From positions 1-6,278 of the forward strand of contig CANJSR010000303.1 in assembly GCA_947476855.1 (NCBI GenBank): a stretch of DNA of 6,278 nt, given 5' to 3'. Of the stretch, positions 1 through 6,048 are shown piece after piece. Both the position numbers and the translations under genes were made by a program. The DNA is from Acetobacteraceae bacterium (GTDB lineage Bacteria; Pseudomonadota; Alphaproteobacteria; Acetobacterales; Acetobacteraceae). The notes beneath the pieces were generated by a model. The model was given only the letters and a program-made list of their open reading frames with translations, made no database searches and was not told the origin of the DNA. Numbering within the stretch: the stretch's first letter is position 1; each line of letters opens with the position of its first letter.

Positions 1-1012
1 AGCCGCTATCGACGCAGAGCCGCTTGGTGCCGATGGGATGGGTCTTCGGGCAGAGGATCTCGGCCGTCACCGGATCCTTGACCGTCTGGCGGATCTTGTT
101 GCGGACGAATTCCGCCATCGTGTCGTTGGCTTCGCTGTTCGTCATGATGTCGTTGAACGCGCCGAGGAAGCCGGAACCGCCGAGGCGCCAACGCTCCTCA
201 TAGGTGGCGAGACGCTCTTCCTCGCTGACTTCCAGCGCCGATTTGTCGTTGAGCTCCCGCAGAACGCCGTTCGGCATATTGCGCATTTCCTTGCGCTTTC
301 CCGCGTAGCCGTCTTTCCATCCGTTCGCGTAGTCCTCGGTCATCGGATGATTGCGCGACGGGATGGTGAAGTTCGCCTGCCGCTGGAAAACGGTCAGATG
401 CGTGGCCTCCCGGGCGATCACCGGGATCGCCTGGATGGCCGAGGAGCCGGTGCCGATGACCGCCACCCGCAGACCCGCGAAGCTCACCGGTTCATGCGGC
501 CAGCGGCCTGTGTGATAGGTCTTGCCGGTGTAGTCCGACAGCCCCTCGAACTTGGGGATCTGCGCGGTCGAGATGCAGCCGCCGGCCATCACGAAATGCC
601 TGGCGTTGATTTTCTCCCCGGCGCTGGTTTCGATCTTCCAGAGGCGCTGGCCCGCGTCGTAATGCGCGGCGCGCACTTCGGTTTCGAAATCGATATGCGG
701 GCGCAGGCCGAACCGGTCGGTCACATGATCGGCGTAGGCGCGGATATCGGCGTGGCCCGAGAACTTCTCCGGCCAGTTCCATTCCTGCTGCAGATCGTCG
801 TCGAAGCCATAGGAATACTGCATGCTTTCCACGTCGCACCGCGCGCCGGGATAGCGATTCCAGTACCAGGTGCCCCCCACGCCATCACCGCGTTCGAAGC
901 ACCGGGTCGAGAGGCCCTGTTTGCGCATGCGATGCAGCAGATAAAGACCGGAAAACCCGGCTCCGACGATGACGACGTCGACGGAGGAGGCTTTGGTGGG
1001 GGCGGTGGGCAT
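1..1012 (-). CDS. Baeyer-Villiger-type flavin monooxygenase (cyclohexanone/phenylacetone monooxygenase-like), 3' end cut off
   Basis: Cytoplasmic FAD- and NADPH-dependent monooxygenase that would insert one oxygen from O2 next to a ketone, giving an ester or lactone. The reading frame is open for 337 codons to the window edge; family members are usually about 500-600 aa, so roughly the N-terminal 60% is present. Seen in order: FAD-binding GAGFSG (residues 17-22) after a hydrophobic beta strand; the GGTWYWNRYPGARCD block (46-60) typical of this class; the Baeyer-Villiger fingerprint as YTGKTYHTGRWP (161-172), with Tyr for the usual first Phe; NADP-binding GTGSSA (187-192); and PIGTKRLCVDSG (326-337), whose R331 by alignment from memory corresponds to the catalytic arginine. 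The ATG at 1012 is well supported: AAGGAA (1020-1025, minus) lies 7 nt upstream. It lies 132 nt downstream of the dioxygenase gene on the same strand, possibly in one operon. Substrate unknown. A general flavin-containing monooxygenase is less likely because of the fingerprint. Confidence 0.93.
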   Translation of the reverse strand, partial: MPTAPTKASSVDVVIVGAGFSGLYLLHRMRKQGLSTRCFERGDGVGGTWYWNRYPGARCDVESMQYSYGFDDDLQQEWNWPEKFSGHADIRAYADHVTDRFGLRPHIDFETEVRAAHYDAGQRLWKIETSAGEKINARHFVMAGGCISTAQIPKFEGLSDYTGKTYHTGRWPHEPVSFAGLRVAVIGTGSSAIQAIPVIAREATHLTVFQRQANFTIPSRNHPMTEDYANGWKDGYAGKRKEMRNMPNGVLRELNDKSALEVSEEERLATYEERWRLGGSGFLGAFNDIMTNSEANDTMAEFVRNKIRQTVKDPVTAEILCPKTHPIGTKRLCVDSG

Positions 1013-1019
1013 GGGACAA

Positions 1020-1025
1020 TTCCTT
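1020..1025 (-). promoter_or_regulatory. Ribosome-binding site of the Baeyer-Villiger monooxygenase gene
   Basis: AAGGAA on the minus strand, 7 nt before the ATG at 1012. The match to the Shine-Dalgarno core and the spacing fix the start of this gene, leaving five to ten residues before the first beta strand of the FAD-binding Rossmann fold, as expected for the family. Confidence 0.8.
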
Positions 1026-1144
1026 GATCGTGGGCCCGAGCGTCTCCACGCGGGCCGGCTCGTTGCGCCGCTTGGGGCCTTGGTTTCACTCAGGGTCGCC
1101 AGACCGACGGCGTCCGGTCAAGCGGCCTGTCACTGATCCCGTCG

Positions 1145-2062
1145 TTACCGCATCAGGCCAGGGACCGCCACCCGGTCAGCCCGTTCGCCATGGTATGGCC
1201 CCGTCGCGGCGACATCCGGGCTGGCGGCCCTGGGCCTGTCATCCTCGGTCGCCTGGATCACGCCACGCCAGAGCTTCCGCTCGTGCGGGAAATAGTCGGC
1301 CACCGGGTAATGGAGCGTGTGGTTGTTCTCCCAGACGACGACGGTGTTCGGTTGCCAGGTCAGGCGGAAATGGAATTCCGGCCGCTGGACGTGCTGATAC
1401 AGGTCGCGAAGCAGCGCATCGCCCTCCGCCGCCGGCAGTTCAACAATGCTTCGGCAATAGATCGGAACATTGACGAACAGGTACCGCCGGCCATTCTCGG
1501 GATTGCGGGGCACCAGCGGATGCCGGATCGGCGGGGCATTCTCCATCGCCGCCGCTTGCTCCGCGGTATAGCGGCGCTTCGTGTTCTGGGTTGGGGTCAT
1601 GCGATGATGGCAGTGCAGGCCCTCGATCCGCTCCTTCAGCGCATCGGACAAGCCGTCATAGGCGGCTTCCAGGCTGGCAAACAGCGTGTCGCCGCCGACC
1701 GGTGGCAGGATCTTGGCGTAGAGCGACAGCACGCGCGTCGGCAATTCGCGGAACGAATGGTCCATGTGCCAGAAGTTGATCCGCTGCTGCTCGTTGGCCT
1801 GGATATGGATGGCGCCAACCTCCGGCGGGTGGTTTTCATCCACCACCATGTCTTCCTTCACGGGCGTGCCGAAGATCCGCAGGAAGGCCGCGTATTGATG
1901 GGGCGAGAGGTCCTGGTCGCGAAACACGAGCACCTTGCGATCCACCAGCACCGCCCGGAGTTCGGCCTGCGCCTCCGCGTCCGGCTGGCGCAGGTCGATC
2001 CCGGAAATCTCGGCGCCTGTCGCAGGCACGATCGGACGCGCATCGAAATGAGAGTAGGTCAT
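1145..2062 (-). CDS. TauD/TfdA-family Fe(II)/2-oxoglutarate-dependent dioxygenase
   Basis: Cytoplasmic non-haem iron oxygenase that couples decarboxylation of 2-oxoglutarate to hydroxylation of a substrate; relatives cleave taurine, alkylsulfonates or aryloxyacetates. With the ATG at 2062 the protein is 305 aa, normal for the family. Visible features: the N-terminal TGAEISGIDL strand (15-24), the FRDQDLSP segment (47-54), the iron-binding HMD motif (H99, D101) followed by a conserved GGDT turn (123-126), and the distal WENNHTLHYPVADY motif with H251 as third iron ligand. R262 lies 11 residues after H251, the position of the 2-oxoglutarate-binding arginine in TauD, and R266 matches the TauD residue near the taurine sulfonate. 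All catalytic residues are present. An ATG at 2080 would add six residues, but GGGAAG (2073-2078, minus) sits 10 nt before 2062 and nothing comparable precedes 2080. The substrate is not determinable; taurine should not be assumed. It is the first gene of a possible operon with the downstream monooxygenase. Confidence 0.93.
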   Translation of the reverse strand: MTYSHFDARPIVPATGAEISGIDLRQPDAEAQAELRAVLVDRKVLVFRDQDLSPHQYAAFLRIFGTPVKEDMVVDENHPPEVGAIHIQANEQQRINFWHMDHSFRELPTRVLSLYAKILPPVGGDTLFASLEAAYDGLSDALKERIEGLHCHHRMTPTQNTKRRYTAEQAAAMENAPPIRHPLVPRNPENGRRYLFVNVPIYCRSIVELPAAEGDALLRDLYQHVQRPEFHFRLTWQPNTVVVWENNHTLHYPVADYFPHERKLWRGVIQATEDDRPRAASPDVAATGPYHGERADRVAVPGLMR

Positions 2063-2191
2063 GGTCGCGCTTCTTCCCATCGGTTGAAGGGATAAACATC
2101 CTCGACGTGTTCGGTCATCTGGCGTCGCGGTATCGACAGCATTTTACTTCGAGGCATTCCTGGGTCCCCCCTGCGTCAGGCCCGTCGGCGC

Positions 2192-2213
2192 CGTGGTGCA
2201 GTTGGCGACCACG
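2192..2213. repeat. Inverted repeat CGTGGT-N10-ACCACG, candidate operator
   Basis: Perfect 6-bp arms at 2192-2197 and 2208-2213 with a 10-nt spacer sit near the middle of the divergent intergenic region. The geometry, with arm centres 16 bp apart, is compatible with a dimeric DNA-binding protein. Nothing else in the window repeats this element, so support is weak. Confidence 0.28.
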
Positions 2214-2282
2214 CTACATCAGGGCGTGAGAAGTCCCAACCCCACCGCCGGCCCCGGACGCCGCCGAGCGACATCGCGCTCA

Positions 2283-2303
2283 CCATGACTGGGCAATTCA
2301 TGG
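2283..2303. repeat. Inverted repeat CCATGA-N9-TCATGG, candidate operator
   Basis: Two perfect 6-bp arms (2283-2288 and 2298-2303) separated by 9 nt lie 37 bp before the SDR start codon. The right arm is shared with a second, shorter palindrome, ATTC-ATG-GAAT (2296-2306), which is flanked by GGCA and TGCC. The position fits a repressor site at the SDR promoter, but no cognate regulator gene is visible and chance occurrence is possible. Confidence 0.3.
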
Positions 2304-2340
2304 AATATGCCACCGAACCACACGATCAAGGCGGGCGGAC

Positions 2341-3207
2341 ATGAAGGTGCTTCTGACAGGTGGGGCAGGGGATCTCGGCCAGACCCTCGTGCCGGGACTG
2401 CTCGCAAGGGGTGATACCCCCGTGATCCTGGACATCCGCGCGCCGCGACGGGCCGGCGCCTTCATCCAGGGGTCCATCCTGGATCGGCCGACATTGCGGG
2501 ACGCGCTCCTCGGCTGCGATGCCATCGTCCACATCGCCGGCTGGCACGGCATCCATGAAGAGCGCGGCGAGAAGAACGCCTATGACTTCTTCGACCTGAA
2601 CGTCCGCGGCACGTTCGAGGTATTCGAGGCGGCAGCGGCGCTCGGGATCAACAAGATCGTATACATCTCGACGACGAGCGTGCGGACTCCGGACACGCTC
2701 TATGCCCGAGGCAAGAGACTGGCCGAACGGATCGCCGAGGATTACCGCTGCTGCAACGACATGAACGTGATCATCCTGCGCCCGCGGGGCTTCATTCCAT
2801 TCTGGAACAAGGATGTCTACACCAAGTACAGCGACTGGGCCCGCTGGTTCTGGAAGGGGGCCGTGCATATCGATGACGTCGCGTCAGCCGTCCTGCTAAG
2901 CCTGGATCTCATGGCCCGCCGGTCGCTCGACCAGACCCTGACACTGCCCCTCGACAGCGCCTACGAATACACCGATGCCGATCTCGAACACTGGGACGCG
3001 GATGGGGCCGGTTCGACATTCAGGAAGTATTATCCGGACCATTATGACCTCGCGGTCTCCTACGGGCTTGATCCGGCCGTGAAGCCGTTCCGGCTCGATA
3101 TTTCCGAGACTGTGCGCTGGCTGGGCTACAAACCGTCCTACAGCCTGGCCTGCCTGCTGGCGGAGCTTTCGGCCCATGGCGATCATGGACCACCGCACAG
3201 CGGGTAA
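2341..3207 (+). CDS. NAD-dependent epimerase/dehydratase family protein (extended-type SDR)
   Basis: Cytoplasmic 288-aa oxidoreductase of the extended short-chain dehydrogenase family. The N-terminal Rossmann fold starts at residue 2 with VLLTGGAGDLG; the dinucleotide-binding GGAGDLG spans residues 7-13. D31 at the end of the second beta strand (VILDIR) favours NAD(H) over NADP(H). Next come the HIAGWHG strand/turn (64-70), where family members usually have HxAA, the LNVRGTF helix start (86-92), the active-site strand YISTTSV (108-114), and the catalytic pair Y121/K125 in YARGK. HIDDVASAV (176-184) matches the conserved HVDD-type region before the substrate-binding domain. A late TVRWLGYKP (257-265) resembles the C-terminal LGW-P element of nucleotide-sugar epimerases. 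AAGG (2328-2331) lies 9 nt before the ATG. The gene is divergent from the dioxygenase and likely belongs to the same pathway as a dehydrogenase, epimerase or reductase. Precise reaction and substrate unknown. Confidence 0.92.
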   Translation: MKVLLTGGAGDLGQTLVPGLLARGDTPVILDIRAPRRAGAFIQGSILDRPTLRDALLGCDAIVHIAGWHGIHEERGEKNAYDFFDLNVRGTFEVFEAAAALGINKIVYISTTSVRTPDTLYARGKRLAERIAEDYRCCNDMNVIILRPRGFIPFWNKDVYTKYSDWARWFWKGAVHIDDVASAVLLSLDLMARRSLDQTLTLPLDSAYEYTDADLEHWDADGAGSTFRKYYPDHYDLAVSYGLDPAVKPFRLDISETVRWLGYKPSYSLACLLAELSAHGDHGPPHSG

Positions 3208-3209
3208 TG

Positions 3210-3225
3210 GGCGCGCGGGGGCGCC
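3210..3225. terminator. Weak candidate hairpin between convergent genes
   Basis: GGCGC (3210-3214) and GCGCC (3221-3225) can form a 5-bp all-GC stem with a 6-nt loop, in the 27-bp gap between the SDR stop codon and the response-regulator stop codon. Its placement suits a shared terminator, but there is no T-run on either strand, so it is not a canonical intrinsic terminator. Confidence 0.25.
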
Positions 3226-3234
3226 GACCCAAAC

Positions 3235-4617
3235 TCAGACGAAATCCCCGCGCCGCAGGCTGTGCCGATCCATGCGGTAGCGCAGCGTGTCCCGGCTGAT
3301 CCCCAGCGCCTGGGCCGCCACGGTCACGTTCCCGTTCGCGCCCTTCAGCGCCTGCACGATCAGGTCCCGTTCGGCATTGCCCAGGGTGGGCGCGTTCGAC
3401 CGTGCGTCGGGATGGCCCAGCGGGGCGGGCTCCCGCAGATTGAGGTCGATGGCCATGATCCGCTCCCCCACCGTCAGCAGGGCGGCCTGTTCCATCACGT
3501 TCCGCAGTTCCCGCACATTGCCCGGCCAGGAGTAGGCGCGCAGCCCCGCCCGCGCGCTGTCGTCCAGCACCAGGTCCGGCCGGCCGTAGCGGCGGCGATG
3601 GGACGCCAGGAAATGTTCGGCCAGCACGATGACATCGTCGCCACGGTCGCGCAGCGGCGGAGTGGCCACGCTGACGCCGCGCAGGCGGTAGTACAGGTCG
3701 GCCCGGAACTCCCCGCTGCGGGCCCGGTCCTCGATCGCGGCGTTGGTGGCGGCGAGGATGCGGACATCCACGATCCGTTCGCGCGTGCCGCCGATCGGGC
3801 GGACGCGCCCATCCTCCAGCACCTTCAACAGCTTGGCCTGCGCGGCCAGAGGCATTTCGCCGATTTCGTCCAGGAACAGCGTGCCCTTGTCGGCCGACTG
3901 GATCAGCCCGACCCGCCGGTCGCGCGCATCGGTGAAGGCGCCTTTTTCATGCCCGAACAGTTCCGATTCGATCAGGTCGGCGGGCAGGGCGGCGCAGTTT
4001 ATCTCGACAAACGGCGCCGCCCGCCGCACCCCGTCGAAGTGCAAAGCGCGGGCAACCAGTTCCTTGCCCGTGCCGGTTTCACCAGTGATCAGCACCGGCG
4101 GCGGCGTGCCGCTGACCTGGCGGCGCTCCATCGTCAGGACCTGGGTGATCAGCCGCTTCATTGTGGCGGTTGCCTCGGCCTCTCCCACGATCTGTTCCAG
4201 GCCGCTGCGGCTTTCTTCCCGCCGGCGGAAATACGCGAGTGACTCCTCGGCCTGGCTGCGTGAGACCAGCCGCTCGACCAGCAGCCCGACCTCCTCCAGG
4301 GAGACGGGCTTGGTCAGGTAATCGTCCGCGCCGGCCTTCATCGCCTCCACCGCGATTGCCACGTTGCCGTGCGCGGTGATCATCACGATCTTGGTCGTCA
4401 GGTCGGATTTCCGGACGTGCCGGATCAGGTCCACGCCATTGCCGTCGGGCAGGTTGTAGTCGACCAGCATCACGTCCGGCTGCGTTTCGTCATGCCGAGC
4501 GATGCCGTCGGCGCGGGTGGGGGCGGATGTGGTCTCGTGGCCGAGGCGTTCCAGATAGCGCGCCATGTTGCGGGCGAGCAGGCCTTCGTCCTCGACGATC
4601 AGGATGCGCGCCTTCAA
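3235..4617 (-). CDS. Sigma-54-dependent response regulator, NtrC family (receiver / AAA+ / Fis-type HTH)
   Basis: Cytoplasmic transcription activator; when phosphorylated it should oligomerise and use ATP to open promoters bound by sigma-54 RNA polymerase. Counting from the TTG at 4617 it has 460 aa. Receiver domain 4-120: acidic pocket E9/D10, phospho-acceptor D53 (LVDYNLPDG), T81 and K103. AAA+ domain about 140-380: Walker A GETGTGKE (179-186), contact loop GAFTDA (226-231) where most relatives have GAFTGA, Walker B TLFLDE (246-251), sensor I region LAATN (288-292), arginine-finger region FRADLYYRL (304-312) and SWPGNVREL (363-371). The Fis-like helix-turn-helix, about 413-450, includes AAQALGISRDTLRYRM. 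The TTG start is chosen because it begins right at the receiver strand, overlaps the kinase stop as TTGA, and has AGGGAG 7 nt upstream; the ATG at 4680 would add 21 residues encoded within the kinase gene. Its partner is almost certainly the adjacent kinase. Target promoters are unknown. Confidence 0.97.
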   Translation of the reverse strand: MKARILIVEDEGLLARNMARYLERLGHETTSAPTRADGIARHDETQPDVMLVDYNLPDGNGVDLIRHVRKSDLTTKIVMITAHGNVAIAVEAMKAGADDYLTKPVSLEEVGLLVERLVSRSQAEESLAYFRRREESRSGLEQIVGEAEATATMKRLITQVLTMERRQVSGTPPPVLITGETGTGKELVARALHFDGVRRAAPFVEINCAALPADLIESELFGHEKGAFTDARDRRVGLIQSADKGTLFLDEIGEMPLAAQAKLLKVLEDGRVRPIGGTRERIVDVRILAATNAAIEDRARSGEFRADLYYRLRGVSVATPPLRDRGDDVIVLAEHFLASHRRRYGRPDLVLDDSARAGLRAYSWPGNVRELRNVMEQAALLTVGERIMAIDLNLREPAPLGHPDARSNAPTLGNAERDLIVQALKGANGNVTVAAQALGISRDTLRYRMDRHSLRRGDFV

Positions 4618-6041
4618 GATTGATCTCCCTGCGTCACCGGCAATGTCAGCCGCACCACGGCCCCGCCGGTGTCCGCGCAACCGATGTCGAGCGCGCCGCC
4701 GAACCGCTCCATGATCTGCCGGCTGAGCGCCAGGCCCAGCCCGAGGCCGCGGGTCTTGGTGGTGAAGAAGGGCTCGGAGACGCGGCGGCGGATATCGAGC
4801 GGAATGCCCGGTCCGGTATCCGCGATCGTGATCGTCATGTGCCGTTCGGCCTGGGCGGCGGTGATGGACAGGCTGCCGCCCGGTCCCATCGCCTCGATGG
4901 CGTTGGTGATGACGTTGCCGCAGGCCTGCGCCAGAAGCTGAGGGTCCACCCGCGCCATGAGCGGCCGGGGCCGGTCGTCTGTCACCGTGACCGCGGTCGA
5001 GGCGCGGGTCAGGGCCGGGCGCAGGCGCGCCAGGACTTCGCGGACCACGTCCAGCGGATCGACGGTCTGCGCCGTCTGCCCCTCACTGCGGACATAGTCG
5101 AGCAGTTCACGGACATAGGTATCCAGCCGGTCGACCTCTCCGATGATATCCGTCGCGGCCTCGTTGGCCGAACCGCTCTCCAGCCGCAGCAGTTCGGCCG
5201 AGGTGCGGATGCCCGACAGCGGGTTCCGCAGGCTGTGGGCGATCGCGCTCGCCATCTGCCCCAGCGCCGCGAGCGCCGCCATGTTGCCGAGTTCGGCCTG
5301 CTGGCGCTGGATCAGGGCAGCGCCGCGGCGGACGATCCAGAACAGGGACAGGAACAGCACCAGCATGCCGCAGGACACGCTGGCCCAGATCATCATCTGG
5401 CCCTGCGCGATGGTCGCGTTCAGGGCGTTCGGGATCTTGTAGAGTTCGACCACGCCCCGCACCGCGCCCTTCCGGTCACGGATCGGCATATAGGCTTCGA
5501 CGAACGTCTTCCCCGCGCCCATCTCCAGACCGGCGTGCTCGGCCTTCGTATCGGCGGAGACGGTCCCGATCTCGGTCCCGAGCACGCCCCGGAAAGCCTC
5601 ATCCAGTTCGTGGTTGACCGCGAAGCGCTGGTTGATCATCGCCTTGTTCGTCGACCAGACGATATGGCCGTCCATCCTGTAGACATTGGCGCGCACGATG
5701 TCCGGCGTGGTCTGGATGTGCCGAACGAAGGATTCAAGCTGCGGGTTCGTTTCGATACCCTCCCCCGAGAACACGAGATGCGCCGAGGACTCGGCCCAGA
5801 CCACGCTTTCCAGGAAGTCGCGCGTCACCACCGCTTCCCGCCGCAGCATCTGGGTGCTGAGGAAGCTGGTGAGCATCAGGGCGAACACGAACCCCATTGT
5901 GCCGATGATGAGGAACGCCGCGACCCCGAACCAGAGCCGCATGTTGAACACCGCCGGACGGGACGCGAGACGATCCGGTGCGGCCGGCACCGACCAGCCG
6001 AACGCGGCCGCGAGAAAGGCAAAGCGGGATTTCAGGTTCAT
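4614..6041 (-). CDS. Membrane-bound sensor histidine kinase of a two-component system
   Basis: Inner-membrane sensor kinase, 475 aa from the ATG at 6041. First transmembrane segment about 36-61 (LWFGVAAFLIIGTMGFVF and onward), then an extracytoplasmic sensor domain of about 150 residues (62-215), possibly a PAS/Cache-like fold judging only from its size and pattern, then a second transmembrane segment about 216-237. The cytoplasmic part has the dimerisation/phosphotransfer helix with AHSLRNPLSG (268-277), H269 being the phospho-acceptor. Serine replaces the acidic residue that usually follows the histidine. The ATPase domain carries the N-box (N376, N380), G1 DTGPGI (408-413), F-box EPFFTTK (423-429) and G2 GLGLGLAL (432-439), all intact. 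It resembles NtrB-class kinases, which pair with NtrC-type regulators such as the adjacent one. The start lies 7 nt after the stop of the upstream gene with no clear Shine-Dalgarno, suggesting coupling or reinitiation; M34 (5942) is an alternative start. The signal sensed is unknown. Confidence 0.96.
   Translation of the reverse strand: MNLKSRFAFLAAAFGWSVPAAPDRLASRPAVFNMRLWFGVAAFLIIGTMGFVFALMLTSFLSTQMLRREAVVTRDFLESVVWAESSAHLVFSGEGIETNPQLESFVRHIQTTPDIVRANVYRMDGHIVWSTNKAMINQRFAVNHELDEAFRGVLGTEIGTVSADTKAEHAGLEMGAGKTFVEAYMPIRDRKGAVRGVVELYKIPNALNATIAQGQMMIWASVSCGMLVLFLSLFWIVRRGAALIQRQQAELGNMAALAALGQMASAIAHSLRNPLSGIRTSAELLRLESGSANEAATDIIGEVDRLDTYVRELLDYVRSEGQTAQTVDPLDVVREVLARLRPALTRASTAVTVTDDRPRPLMARVDPQLLAQACGNVITNAIEAMGPGGSLSITAAQAERHMTITIADTGPGIPLDIRRRVSEPFFTTKTRGLGLGLALSRQIMERFGGALDIGCADTGGAVVRLTLPVTQGDQS
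4625..4630 (-). promoter_or_regulatory. Ribosome-binding site deciding a TTG start for the response regulator
   Basis: AGGGAG on the minus strand lies inside the last kinase codons, 7 nt before the TTG at 4617. There is no ATG or GTG near the beginning of the receiver domain. This site together with the TTGA stop/start overlap indicates translational coupling of kinase and regulator. Confidence 0.75.
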
Positions 6042-6048
6042 CAAGGGG

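Larger units (their letters stand above)
2063..2340. promoter_or_regulatory. Divergent intergenic region between dioxygenase and SDR genes
   Basis: This 278-bp non-coding stretch must hold the start signals for both divergent transcripts. On the minus strand TAAAAT (2141-2146) resembles a -10 box about 80 nt before the dioxygenase start, but no good -35 box lies 16-18 bp upstream of it. Two perfect 6-bp inverted repeats are present: CGTGGT-N10-ACCACG (2192-2213) and CCATGA-N9-TCATGG (2283-2303). The second overlaps a smaller ATTC-ATG-GAAT palindrome (2296-2306). Either could be an operator, but about one such repeat is expected by chance in a region this long. I saw no convincing sigma-54 promoter (GG-N10-GC) on either strand. 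Confidence 0.5.

Noticed and set aside
38..1027. 329-codon plus-strand frame opposite the Baeyer-Villiger monooxygenase
   Set aside because: The opposite strand encodes clear FAD, NADP and fingerprint motifs; the plus-strand product has no domain signature.
1013..1144. Gap between dioxygenase and monooxygenase examined for a terminator or promoter
   Set aside because: Only short imperfect hairpins without a T-run and no clear -35/-10 pair are visible, so neither a terminator nor a separate promoter can be claimed.
1190..2095. 301-codon plus-strand frame opposite the dioxygenase
   Set aside because: Shadow of a gene with intact iron and 2-oxoglutarate ligands; low-complexity Arg/Gly/Val-rich product.
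2170..2194. Short palindromes CCTG-CGT-CAGG and CGGCGCCG
   Set aside because: Arms of four bases are expected often in GC-rich DNA; there is no T-run or other context to give them a role.
2161..2199. Possible sigma-54 promoters with GG and GC elements
   Set aside because: Spacing between the GG and GC is 9 nt, not the required 10, and the flanking consensus is poor.
3262..4242. 326-codon plus-strand frame opposite the response regulator
   Set aside because: Antisense shadow of the AAA+ domain; no motif and no supporting ribosome-binding site.
4618..4680. 21-residue N-terminal extension of the response regulator from an ATG at 4680
   Set aside because: It would lie wholly inside the kinase gene and add unconserved residues before the receiver strand, and the TTG at 4617 has a much better ribosome-binding site.
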